In this document: piece by piece, positions 42,681-50,621 of the stretch
Numbering within the stretch: position 1 is the first letter of the stretch
Layout of the letters: every line of letters starts with the position of its first letter
Assembly (NCBI RefSeq): GCF_002304005.1
Contig: NZ_MRCQ01000011.1
Coordinates: 62,001 to 126,000, forward strand
DNA from: Flavobacterium sp. ACN6
Lineage (GTDB): Bacteria; Bacteroidota; Bacteroidia; Flavobacteriales; Flavobacteriaceae
Direction of reading: 5' to 3'
DNA: 64,000 nt
Position numbers and translations under genes: made by a program
The notes under the pieces: generated by a model
Told to the model about the DNA's origin: nothing
Seen by the model: only the letters and a program-made list of their open reading frames with translations
The model's database searches: none

Positions 42681-44144
42681 CTAAAATTTGCTGATATAAC
42701 TTCCGTAAATATCTCTAAACTGATTTCCTTTCGCAAATCGGTCTTTACTTAATTTTCTATATTCTACCAATCCCCATAAAACAAATTCTTTCATAAAGTA
42801 TTGATCTTCTTTTGCTAATTGCGGCTGGTATTTTTTCAGCAACTCGTCTAATGGAGTTACTTCATCCAAAATACTTTTGTAATCTGCATCTGAAGCATCG
42901 TCTAATAATTCGAATCCGCTTTCTGCGAAAAACCATTCTACAACATCAGAATAGGGTGTTTTTTCGTCTGGTTTTTCTAATTTTTCGATTTTTGGGAAAT
43001 ATTCTGGAAACAAAGTTCTAATAGCAGAACCAATTAGACTTTCTGCCACAACATCGGCGCCCTCCTGCTCTCCTTCATAAACCAATTCTACTTTTCCTGT
43101 AATCGCTGGAATAATTCCAACAAAATCAGATAAACGCAAAGTTGTTTTGTCAGTTCCAGAAATCAAAGCACGGCGTTCGGCAGTACTTATTAAATTTTCA
43201 AAAGCCGTAATACTCATTCTTGCACTCACACCGCTTTTATTATCGATGTATTCGCTTTCGCGCGCTTCAAAACTAATCTGCTCCAAAATATCTCTGGCCA
43301 AACTCGGCACATAAACAACATCAGTCTGATTTTGATCTAATTTAGATTCCTGCTCTGTAATTGTTCTTGCAATAGCAATATTTTCAGGATAATGCGTTAA
43401 AATTTGAGAACCAATTCTATCTTTTAAAGGTGTAACAATACTTCCTCTATTGGTATAATCTTCTGGATTTGCGGTGAAAACAAACTGCATATCAAGAGGC
43501 ATTCTCAACTTGAAACCTCGAATTTGAATATCGCCTTCCTGCAAGATATTAAACAATGCAACCTGAATTCTCGCCTGCAAATCGGGTAATTCGTTAATTA
43601 CAAAAATACAGCGATTGGCTCTCGGAATCATTCCGAAGTGAATTACACGGTCGTCTGCATAAGACAATTTTAAATTTGCAGCTTTAATTGGGTCTACATC
43701 TCCAATTAAATCGGCAACTGTTACATCTGGAGTTGCTAATTTCTCAAAGAAACGATCGCTTCTATGTAACCACGAAATTGGCGTTTCATCTCCTTTTTCA
43801 TCAATTAAGTCTTTCGCAAAGCGAGAGATCGGATTTAACGGATCGTCATTAATTTCTGAACCCGCCACAAACGGAATATATTCATCTAATAATTCGATCA
43901 TTTTACGCGCCAAACGCGTTTTTGCCTGTCCGCGAAGTCCAAGCAGATTTATATTGTGTCGTGATAAAATAGCTCTTTCCAATTCTGGAATTACGGTATT
44001 CTCGAAACCGTGAACACCTTCGAAAACAGGTTTTCCAGATTTTATTTTTTCGCGAAGATTATTTCGCAATTCGTCTTTTATACTTGTACTTTTATATCCA
44101 GCGGCTTTTAATTGACCTAAGGTCTTTATAGTATTTATTTCCAT
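42681..44144 (-). CDS. MoxR/BchI-like AAA+ ATPase
   Basis: A 487-residue AAA+ protein of the magnesium-chelatase/MoxR clan. Residues 65-85 hold the Walker A-like loop NLLGLRGQAKTRLARKM (GxxGxxKT), and a central block RCIFVINELPDLQARIQVALFNILQEGDIQI holds Walker B and the following helix with the conserved ELPDL element. FVFTANPEDYTNRGSIVTPLKDRIG contains sensor 1 and the arginine-finger region. MoxR ATPases work with von Willebrand factor A proteins as metal- or cofactor-insertion chaperones. The vWA gene lies upstream on the same strand, separated by 503 bp of tandem repeats. Substrate unknown. Confidence 0.9.
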   Translation of the reverse strand: MEINTIKTLGQLKAAGYKSTSIKDELRNNLREKIKSGKPVFEGVHGFENTVIPELERAILSRHNINLLGLRGQAKTRLARKMIELLDEYIPFVAGSEINDDPLNPISRFAKDLIDEKGDETPISWLHRSDRFFEKLATPDVTVADLIGDVDPIKAANLKLSYADDRVIHFGMIPRANRCIFVINELPDLQARIQVALFNILQEGDIQIRGFKLRMPLDMQFVFTANPEDYTNRGSIVTPLKDRIGSQILTHYPENIAIARTITEQESKLDQNQTDVVYVPSLARDILEQISFEARESEYIDNKSGVSARMSITAFENLISTAERRALISGTDKTTLRLSDFVGIIPAITGKVELVYEGEQEGADVVAESLIGSAIRTLFPEYFPKIEKLEKPDEKTPYSDVVEWFFAESGFELLDDASDADYKSILDEVTPLDELLKKYQPQLAKEDQYFMKEFVLWGLVEYRKLSKDRFAKGNQFRDIYGSYISKF

Positions 44145-44647
44145 TTTATTGAAGTATAGATTGTTTATTAATTGATTTGGCAGGTCTTACATGCATTGTG
44201 TAATCTCGCTTCGACTTCGCTCAGCGTGACAACTGAGATTGAGAGCCTTAATTAGACGCACTGCAGTACGTCTCTACGATATACGTTATTTTTATTTAAG
44301 GTGAAAAAGAAACCTTAGTATCTCAGAACCTTTATAGTTACTTTACTTAGACGCACTGCAGTGCGTCTCTACGATATACGTAATGCTTATTATTAGGTAA
44401 AAAAGAAACCTTAGTATCTTAGAACCTTAGCAACTTAGAACCTTTATTAGTTACTTTACGTAGACGCACTGCAGTGCGTCTCTACGATATACGTAATGTT
44501 TATTATAGGTAAAAAAGAAACCTTAGTATCTTAGAACCTTAGCAACTTAGACCCTTTATTAGTTACTTTACGTAGACGCACTGCAGTGCATCTCTACGAT
44601 ATATGTGATGTTTACAGGCGCAAAGAAAGCTTAGTACCTTAGAACCT
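44145..44647. repeat. ~112-bp tandem repeat with four 20-bp palindromes
   Basis: The palindrome AGACGCACTGCAGTGCGTCT, or a one-base variant, occurs at 44254-44273, 44349-44368, 44462-44481 and 44574-44593, spaced 95, 113 and 112 bp. Each is followed by 'ctacgatatacgt' and 'aaaccttagtatct.agaacctt'. The region also holds a partial REP-like segment at 44209-44230. It has no ORF and separates the two genes of a MoxR/vWA pair. Confidence 0.9.
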
Positions 44648-45766
44648 CTATTTAATCTTCTTCTTCCTATTCGTTTCATAATCTTCAAAAATCATTTCAC
44701 CCAAACCTTTTAGTCCAGTATAAAATGCTTTTCCCTGATTTGCTTCTGTAAACTGATTTACAAAACGCTGTAAATAGGGATCTTTAGCAATCATAAAAGT
44801 CGTAATCGGAATGTGGAGTTTTCTTGCCTGTTGTGCCTGCGTGTAGCATTTGTCTACAATATATTCGTCCAAACCATTACTATTCATATAGTAGGAACCA
44901 TCACGTTCGCGAACGCAGCTTGGTTTTCCATCGGTAATCATGAAAATCTGTTTGTTGGTATTTCGTTTTCGTCGTAGAATATCCATTGCCAACTGCAAAC
45001 CCGCAACAGTATTAGTATGATATGGACCAACTTGCAAATAAGGCAAATCTTTGATTGGAATCGTCCAGGCATCATTTCCAAAAACTAAAATATCTAAAGT
45101 GTCTTTTGGATATCTTGTTGTGATTAATTCTGCCAGCGCCATAGCAACTTTTTTAGCAGGCGTGATTCGATCTTCACCATATAAAATCATGCTGTGGCTA
45201 ATATCAATCATCAAAACTGTACTCATTTGTGCTTTGTACTGCGTTTCTTCGACAACTAAATCATTTTCGGTCAGCATAAAACTTTCCACGCCATTATTAA
45301 TTTGTGCATTTCGAAGGCTTTCTGTTAAAGAAATTCTTTCTAAACCGTCTCCAAAATTAAACTCACGGAATTCTCCTGTATGTTCATCACCATTTCCAGC
45401 ATGTTTTGTTTTATGATTACCGCTTCCAGAACGCTTTAAATTCCCAAAAATCTGATCCAAAGCCTGCTGTCTGATCGCTCTTTCTGTTTTTGCCGTAATT
45501 CCTAAACCTGGAGTTCCATCTTGCTTAACTTCATCCCTGATGTATCCTTTCTTCTTCAGGTCTTCGATAAAATCGTCAATTGTATAATTTTCGTCGGTAA
45601 GTTTGTATTCTATATCCAGTTCCCGAAGCCAGTTGATGGCTTCATCAAAATCGCCCGAAGTATGGGTGATCAACTCTTTAAAAATCGTAAAAAGTTTGTC
45701 AAACGGAGACTGAAAAGGAGCTTCGTAAGTCTTAAAATAAAAGCCTTTTTTAAATTCGTTTTTCAT
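44648..45766 (-). CDS. von Willebrand factor A domain protein (MoxR partner)
   Basis: A 372-residue cytosolic protein. The C-terminal half is a vWA domain with an intact MIDAS start (VLMIDISHSMILYGEDR, the DxSxS pattern), then TLDILVFGNDAW and IFMITDGKPSC, which holds the later MIDAS Asp. The N-terminal half is charged and helical (FDKLFTIFKELITHTSGDFDEAINWL..). Together with the downstream MoxR ATPase it resembles the BchI/BchD or MoxR/vWA co-chaperone pairs that remodel a protein or insert a metal. The order vWA then ATPase on one strand supports a joint role despite the repeat block between them. Confidence 0.9.
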   Translation of the reverse strand: MKNEFKKGFYFKTYEAPFQSPFDKLFTIFKELITHTSGDFDEAINWLRELDIEYKLTDENYTIDDFIEDLKKKGYIRDEVKQDGTPGLGITAKTERAIRQQALDQIFGNLKRSGSGNHKTKHAGNGDEHTGEFREFNFGDGLERISLTESLRNAQINNGVESFMLTENDLVVEETQYKAQMSTVLMIDISHSMILYGEDRITPAKKVAMALAELITTRYPKDTLDILVFGNDAWTIPIKDLPYLQVGPYHTNTVAGLQLAMDILRRKRNTNKQIFMITDGKPSCVRERDGSYYMNSNGLDEYIVDKCYTQAQQARKLHIPITTFMIAKDPYLQRFVNQFTEANQGKAFYTGLKGLGEMIFEDYETNRKKKIK

Positions 45767-45872
45767 AAATCTAAAATTACGTCTTTTTAGAATTATGAAA
45801 AACGAAACGTTTATTAATTTTTAGTTAAAATATTTAATCAAAAACTACAATTAACAATGTTAGATATATTAA

Positions 45873-46253
45873 TTATTCAAATTTTCCATCAACATAATAC
45901 CAAGATCCATTTTCAAATTTAAAAGTAGAAAACTCATAATGTACTTGTGGTTTATTATTTGAATCTAAAAAGTAAGCTTTAAATTCGACAGTCGTTTCTG
46001 TAAAACTAACAATTTCGAGTTGCTGCCATTTATTGGAAATGGCCCATTTTAAAATTTCAGGTTTCGAATAATATTTTCTTTCAGAAACATAAGTTGTTTC
46101 CAGCAGATAATCAGCATTATGAGAAGCATAAGCCGAATATCTCGAGCGCATTAACGACAGTGCAGAAGGTGCTTTTTGATTGTTCTCCAAATATAATCCG
46201 CAGCAATTTTCAAACAGTAATCCTGTATCGCAGAAGCATTTTTTATTCTCCAT
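45873..46253 (-). CDS. YchJ family protein (SEC-C motif)
   Basis: A 126-residue protein from the ATG at 46253 (MENKKCFCDTG). The N-terminal CFCDTGLLFENCCG is a zinc-binding SEC-C motif; PSALSLMRSRYSAYASHNADYLLETTY and the C-terminal EFKAYFLDSNNKPQVHYEFSTF, followed by GSWYYVDG, are the YchJ/NTF2-like fold. An earlier in-frame ATG at 46271 adds six residues but would overlap the upstream gene more; the chosen start overlaps its stop by 11 bp. Function of the YchJ family is not settled. Confidence 0.88.
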   Translation of the reverse strand: MENKKCFCDTGLLFENCCGLYLENNQKAPSALSLMRSRYSAYASHNADYLLETTYVSERKYYSKPEILKWAISNKWQQLEIVSFTETTVEFKAYFLDSNNKPQVHYEFSTFKFENGSWYYVDGKFE

Positions 46254-46476
46254 CAACTGGCTCTTCTCCATTAATTTTTACATGCAGCTGGTTTAATAAA
46301 ACCTGATAACGGGTAATTTCTCTCACTTCATCATCTTCTTCTGCAAAATCAATCATTTCGTCTAATGTTTCGCTTACTTCCAATAATTTATTATTAGCTT
46401 CTCTTTCATTTTTTACAGCGATTAAATCGATGATTTCTTGTACGCTTGCTTTTAAGGTTTCAAATTTACTATTCAT
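46243..46476 (-). CDS. Small acidic helical protein, unassigned
   Basis: A 77-residue, strongly acidic, helical protein (MNSKFETLKASVQEIIDLIAVKNEREAN..). No family is recognised. Its stop overlaps the YchJ start by 11 bp, which suggests translational coupling. Good codon structure and conserved-looking heptads argue for a real gene; it may be a protein partner or a regulator of the YchJ-like product. Confidence 0.65.
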   Translation of the reverse strand: MNSKFETLKASVQEIIDLIAVKNEREANNKLLEVSETLDEMIDFAEEDDEVREITRYQVLLNQLHVKINGEEPVDGE

Positions 46477-46567
46477 ATATTTTTACTTTTTGTTTTTTTT
46501 GTTTCAGGTTTCAGGTTTCAGGTTCCACGCACAGAACGTTAACTTGAAACCTGAAAACTGAAACTTT

Positions 46568-46714
46568 TTACTCTTCTTTTTTGCTTTCGTTAAATTTCTT
46601 TACGATTTCTTTCAATTTTTCCTTGCGGGAAATTTCGGCCTGTTTCGCTTTTGCTTGGGCTTTGTGCAATTTATCGTTGTGCTTTTTAATATTTTTTTCG
46701 TTATTCCTTCCCAT
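46568..46714 (-). CDS. 48-residue basic coiled-coil protein
   Basis: ORF MGRNNEKNIKKHNDKLHKAQ, then AKAKQAEISRKEKLKEIVKK, then FNESKKEE. It is rich in Lys and Glu with a helical heptad pattern. Its ATG overlaps the stop codon of the upstream gene (46701) by 14 bp, indicating coupling. No family is recognised; a nucleic-acid-binding or structural helix is possible but unproven. Confidence 0.65.
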   Translation of the reverse strand: MGRNNEKNIKKHNDKLHKAQAKAKQAEISRKEKLKEIVKKFNESKKEE

Positions 46715-47255
46715 ATATCTCTCTTTTAATTTGTTCTAAACTTTTCTCTGTGAAAATTAATTCGTTGATAATCTCTTTTCGTAAGTCATCAATATCCTCA
46801 TAGTCAAAATGTTTTGCCCAAGAAGTTAGCTGCTGCAAATTTCTAATTTGTTTCAGTCTTTTTGTAGTTTCAAAACTTGTTCTCAAGACCGCTTTTCCAT
46901 CATAATCTGGATTTTTTTTATGCTGATAATTAGCGAGATTCTTTTCAAAATCTGCTTCTATATAATAGAATTTTTCTTCTGCATTATCAGGATAAAATTC
47001 TTCCCACTTTGCAAAACCTATTTTAGTTTTCGATTCTGTTTCTGGCTCGCGGGCAATCAAACGCCATTTGCTGTTTGCCAATCTTCCCCAATGATTAGAA
47101 ACGCGGTACATTCCTGCTTCTGTATAATAATAGGCACTTCCAGCTTTACTTTCAAATTGTTTCTTTAAACCTTCAATTTCATTCGGCAGCACTTCATGAA
47201 AGGCGCAAAAGGTATTTTTGAAAGAATTAGGATGTGGCTTAAAGTTTTTCTGCAT
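46701..47255 (-). CDS. Conserved-looking protein of unknown function
   Basis: From the ATG at 47255 (MQKNFKPHPNSFKNTFCAFHEVLPNEI) the product is 184 residues. Longer readings with a TTG at 47330 or an ATG at 47300 exist, but the segment before 47255 shows no conserved features. The body is mixed alpha/beta with many aromatic residues (AYYYTEAGMYRVSNHWGRLANSKWRLI, KFYYIEADFEKN) and ends in a charged helix. No domain is recognised. The next gene starts inside its 3' end. Divergent from the small gene at 47342. Confidence 0.6.
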   Translation of the reverse strand: MQKNFKPHPNSFKNTFCAFHEVLPNEIEGLKKQFESKAGSAYYYTEAGMYRVSNHWGRLANSKWRLIAREPETESKTKIGFAKWEEFYPDNAEEKFYYIEADFEKNLANYQHKKNPDYDGKAVLRTSFETTKRLKQIRNLQQLTSWAKHFDYEDIDDLRKEIINELIFTEKSLEQIKREIYGKE

Positions 47256-47308
47256 GCTGCAAATATACTCAGATTGTGTGGAACTCCCTAAAACAAACAT
47301 AAATTGAT

Positions 47309-47316
47309 TATCTTTG
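47309..47316 (+). promoter_or_regulatory. TAnnTTTG -7 box for 81-residue gene
   Basis: TATCTTTG lies 26 bp upstream of the ATG at 47342. Confidence 0.6.
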
Positions 47317-47341
47317 CTTCGTAATTTCAAAATAAAAAAAG

Positions 47342-47587
47342 ATGTCTAAAGATTTAGAACAAAAAATGCCGCAAAAAGGAGTTTTTACTGGTATTATAGA
47401 AAAAGATGAGAACAATAATTATTTCTGCGGCGAATATCTTTTAGACTATAAATTGGTTCAATCTAATTTTAAAGTTGGTGATTGGATTACTATAAAGTCA
47501 ATTATTGAAAATCCAAGCGATATCAGTTATGACAAATATCCAAAGAAATCAAAAAACTTCGATAAGGCTAATCATAAGCCGGAATAG
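47342..47587 (+). CDS. 81-residue protein of unknown function
   Basis: A short soluble protein (MSKDLEQKMPQKGVFTGIIEKDE..) with a beta-rich middle (YFCGEYLLDYKLVQSNFKVGDWITIKSI) and a Lys-rich C-terminus. The 'GDWI.IKSI' end resembles small OB- or SH3-like folds, but this is only a structural impression. It has its own -7 box and is divergent from the 46701 gene. Followed by a 585-bp repeat spacer. Confidence 0.6.
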   Translation: MSKDLEQKMPQKGVFTGIIEKDENNNYFCGEYLLDYKLVQSNFKVGDWITIKSIIENPSDISYDKYPKKSKNFDKANHKPE

Positions 47588-48172
47588 TTCTTTTTGTTTC
47601 AAGTTTATAGTTTCAAGTTTCAGGTTGGAACGTTTAATTTTTAACGCAGAGAGCGCAAAGTTTTTTTTATTTAAAGGAACGTTTATAAACACAAAGTTCA
47701 CAAAGCTTTATCAATACAAAGCTTTTGCGAACTTTTGAGGTTTAATATAAAAGCTTGTAGAAATATTTGCACTCTGCGGTTAAATAAAACAAACCTTATT
47801 ACCATCATAACACGTTATCAACACAAATCTTTGCGAACTTTACCTTTGTTCATTCACAAGCTTAAATAAAAATTCTTTGCGCACTTTGCGGTTAAATAAA
47901 AACAAACTTTATTACCATCGTAACACATTATTAACACAAAGCTTTGCGAACTTACCTTTGTTTATTCACAAGCTTAAATAAAAATTCTTTACGCACTTTG
48001 CGATAAAACGACCATTATATCAAATTTCTTTTAACTCTTAACGATTCCGTAACGAATATTTTTTCGATCAAAAGTAAAAAGTTAAAAAAAAGTGTACCTT
48101 TGCAAAAAATTTGTCGATTTGAACTAATTAATATCGATTTCAAACTAATAGACAAGTAGTTACCTTTTATTT
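47588..48172. repeat. Repeat spacer with 112-bp tandem duplication
   Basis: GCACTCTGCGGTTAAATAAA begins at 47769, GCACTTTGCGGTTAAATAAA at 47881 and GCACTTTGCG at 47993, giving two near-identical 112-bp units. Each contains 'ttattaccatc.taacac', 'ctttgcgaactt' and 'attcacaagcttaaataaaaattc'. 'cgcaaag' type words of the intergenic family lie upstream. No gene is seen; the promoter of the next gene is at 48095. Confidence 0.85.
48095..48102 (+). promoter_or_regulatory. TAnnTTTG -7 box for J-domain/KTSC gene
   Basis: TACCTTTG lies 71 bp upstream of the ATG at 48173. Confidence 0.6.
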
Positions 48173-48613
48173 ATGAAAAAAATAGTTGAATACCGCAAGT
48201 TACTAAACGTAGAAAAGACTGCAGAGTTAAAAGAGTTAAAAACAATTTATCGTAATGCAATGAAAGAAGCGCATCCTGATAAATTTCAAGGAGATGACGC
48301 TGGTTTAAAAGAAGCAGAAGAGAAAAGTAAAACTATTATCGAAGCTTACCACTTTTTAGTAAGTATTCACCCTGAAACTATTAAACTTAATTTACCTGAG
48401 TACACAGAAACAATTTCAACTTGTACTATTACAGATTATAAATTTGTTGAAGGTCGTTTAATCATTGACTTTTCTAACGGAAGTGTTTACGAATACATTA
48501 GTGTTCCTAAAGCAACTTACGTTAAAATGGTAAATGCAGATTCTCCTGGAAGATTTGCAAAAAGACACATCTTAAACTCTTTTACTTGGAGAAAGAAAAC
48601 AAACCAAGAATAG
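48173..48613 (+). CDS. J-domain protein fused to KTSC domain
   Basis: A 146-residue protein. Residues about 5-60 are a DnaJ J-domain with the diagnostic HPD loop (AMKEAHPDKFQGDDAG) and flanking helices (LKTIYRNAMKEA, AEEKSKTIIEAYHFLVS). Residues about 85-140 are a KTSC domain: LIIDFSNGSVYEYISVPKATYVKMVNA and SPGRFAKRHILNSF. KTSC domains are otherwise often linked to RNA or lysyl-tRNA related proteins. The J-domain would recruit a DnaK chaperone to whatever the KTSC part binds. The gene has its own promoter and a terminator. Confidence 0.88.
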   Translation: MKKIVEYRKLLNVEKTAELKELKTIYRNAMKEAHPDKFQGDDAGLKEAEEKSKTIIEAYHFLVSIHPETIKLNLPEYTETISTCTITDYKFVEGRLIIDFSNGSVYEYISVPKATYVKMVNADSPGRFAKRHILNSFTWRKKTNQE

Positions 48614-48631
48614 TTTTAAACACTATATTTA

Positions 48632-48665
48632 CAAAAAAGCGCTCTGTTAAACGAGTGCTTTTTTT
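48632..48665 (+). terminator. Terminator after J-domain/KTSC gene
   Basis: AAAAAAGCGCTC, 8-nt loop, GAGTGCTTTTTTT. Confidence 0.85.
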
Positions 48666-48831
48666 ATGTCAAAAAATTTAAAAATCGCTTATATTGATTT
48701 AAAAATCATTTCTAATCAAGAGTTTCAAATCAAAAAAAACACACAAACACCCTGATTTAATGGGTTTTAAGACCAGAAAAACTATAACAAAATTTTAGGT
48801 TACAAAATTCTGTATGTTTTATAATTTTAGA

Positions 48832-48839
48832 TACTTTTG
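48832..48839 (+). promoter_or_regulatory. TAnnTTTG -7 box for redoxin gene
   Basis: TACTTTTG lies 34 bp upstream of the ATG at 48874. Confidence 0.6.
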
Positions 48840-48873
48840 TTGCACAAATCAATTAACTAATTAATTTTTTATA

Positions 48874-50040
48874 ATGAAAAAAATACTTTTTGTACTTACA
48901 GCTTCTGCGGCTATCATTTCTTGCAGCAAAGTTAAAGATGGAGAATACCTAATTACAGGTACAGCTACAGGAATTGAAAACGGAAAAACTATTATTTTAC
49001 AAGGTGCAGATCCTGCTACAAGAATGCCTGTTGCTCTTGATACAGTAAAAGTTGAAAACGGAAAATTTGAAATAAAAGGAAAAGTAACTGAACCAGCTTT
49101 CCATACATTAATTTTACAAGGAGCTAATGGTCCTATTCCATTAATTCTTGAAAGTGGAGAAATTAAAGTTGCAATTGATAAAGACAGTATCCAAAAATCT
49201 AAAGTTTCTGGAACTTACAACAACGATGAGTATGTAACTTTCATTGAAGATATTACAAAAACTCAAAAAAGCTTAATTGATTTTCAGAAAAAGAACAATC
49301 AAAAAATGCAGCAAGCACAGCAGGCTCAAGATACAGCAGTTATCAATGGCTTAATGAAACAATATATGGATATTCAAAAAGAAGTTGGAGAAAACAGCAA
49401 AAAGAAATATTATACTTATGCTGAAAGTCATCCAAAATCTTACATCACAGTTGTACTTATCCAAAATTTATTGAATGACCCAGCGGCTGATACTAAAAAA
49501 TTAGAAAGCCTTTACAATTCTTTAGATGAGTCTATGAAAAATACAACTCCTGGAAAAGAAATTAAAACAAGATTTGGTCAAGCAAAAATGCCGTCTGTTG
49601 GTGCTACAGCTCCTCCAGTAGGAAGTGCTAAATGAAGAGCAGACTTTTCAGCTCCTAATCCAGAAGGAAAAGTAGTTTCGCTTAAACAAAGTTTAGGAAA
49701 AGTAACTATCGTCGATTTCTGGGCTTCATGGTGCGGACCATGCCGAAAAGAAAACCCAAATGTTGTTGCAATTTATAAAGAACTGCACTCAAAAGGTTTA
49801 AACATTATTGGAGTGTCTTTAGATAAAGATGCTGCAAAATGGAAAGAGGCGATTGCAAAAGATGGTTTAACTTGGACTCACGTTTCTAATTTAAAATTCT
49901 GGGACGAGCCAATTGCGAAACAATATAATGTTGAATCGATTCCTGCAACTTTTATTCTTGATGCATCAGGAAAAGTGGTTGCTCAAGACTTAAGAGGTCC
50001 AGAATTGAAAGCAAAAATCGTAGAACTGTTGTCAAAATAA
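48874..50040 (+). pseudogene. DUF4369 + thioredoxin (TlpA/ResA-like) gene with in-frame TGA
   Basis: One continuous frame with a single TGA at codon 254 (49633-49635). Before it: a lipoprotein-type signal (IISCSK), a DUF4369 domain (about residues 24-110, YLITGTATGIENGKTIILQG) and a helical linker. After it, in the same frame: RADFSAPNPEGKVVSLKQSL, then TIVDFWASWCGPCRKENP with the CxxC redox site (codons 287-290), and IPATFILDASGKVV with the cis-Pro loop. Without the stop it would be a 388-residue periplasmic thiol oxidoreductase. As it stands, the redox domain is cut from its export signal and may be untranslated. Readthrough, an error in the sequence or a true nonsense mutation are possible. 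The gene has a normal promoter and terminator. Confidence 0.85.
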
Positions 50041-50062
50041 TCCTACTTTTTAAAAAAGTTTA

Positions 50063-50090
50063 AAAAATCTCCCTAGTGGAGATTTTTTTA
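50063..50090 (+). terminator. Terminator after redoxin gene
   Basis: AAAATCTCC-ctagt-GGAGATTTTTTT. Confidence 0.85.
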
Positions 50091-50155
50091 TTTTATTCAA
50101 TTCCAATGAATTAAAAAATAACTTTAAAATAACTTAAAATTAAGTTCATTTTTTG

Positions 50156-50186
50156 TTTGCAAATGTAGAAAGAGTTCCTATCTTTG
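50156..50186 (+). promoter_or_regulatory. Promoter of tRNA-Tyr (-33 TTTG, -7 TATCTTTG)
   Basis: TTTG at 50156-50159 and TATCTTTG at 50179-50186 with 19-bp spacing, a near-ideal Bacteroidota promoter, 40 bp upstream of the mature tRNA. Confidence 0.75.
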
Positions 50187-50226
50187 CAACCGCTTAGAAC
50201 AACAAAGCACAACAAATAAAGCTTAA

Positions 50227-50310
50227 GGGGAGATACTCAAGCGGCCAACGAGGGCAGACTGTAAATCTGCTGTGTGAACTTCGCAGGTTCGAATCCTGCT
50301 CTCCCCACCA
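50227..50310 (+). tRNA. tRNA-Tyr (GTA anticodon)
   Basis: An 84-nt type II tRNA. Acceptor stem GGGGAGA (50227-50233) pairs with TCTCCCC (50300-50306); discriminator A; encoded CCA at 50308-50310. The anticodon is GTA at 50261-50263 in ACTGTAAATC, and the long variable arm is 'tgtgtgaacttc'. The T-arm is GCAGGTTCGAATCCTGC. It is flanked by its own promoter and terminator, so it is a single-tRNA unit. Confidence 0.97.
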
Positions 50311-50342
50311 AAAAAGTCCTAATGAAAATTAGGACTTTTTTT
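50311..50342 (+). terminator. Terminator after tRNA-Tyr
   Basis: AAAAGTCCTAAT-gaaa-ATTAGGACTTTTTTT, directly after the CCA end. Confidence 0.9.
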
Positions 50343-50621
50343 ATGCCTTAATTTTAATATCAAAATTCAAATCTACAGAATTACAGGTTTTTGTTTTAAA
50401 GCAATTTTCAATCTTCTTAAACACTTAAAAGTTTTACTGCACATTTGTGGCTCATCGTGCTTTTCAAAAATATTTCCCTCGAAAATAGGTCTTAAACAAC
50501 TTTAGGTTCAATTATATTAAAAGTATATTACAGCTGTTAGTAATACACAAACTCCCTTAAAGAAAAGTTATAATTTGGACTTTTTTATTTAAATGAATAT
50601 TAATTCATTTAACTTTACTGT

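Noticed and set aside
44254..44593. CRISPR array
   Set aside because: Repeats are 112-bp units with conserved flanks and no unique spacers of uniform length; no cas genes are present.
49633..49635. Selenocysteine at the in-frame TGA of the redoxin gene
   Set aside because: The TGA lies 33 codons before the CxxC site, in a linker, no SECIS-like hairpin is obvious immediately downstream, and no selenocysteine genes are seen in the window.
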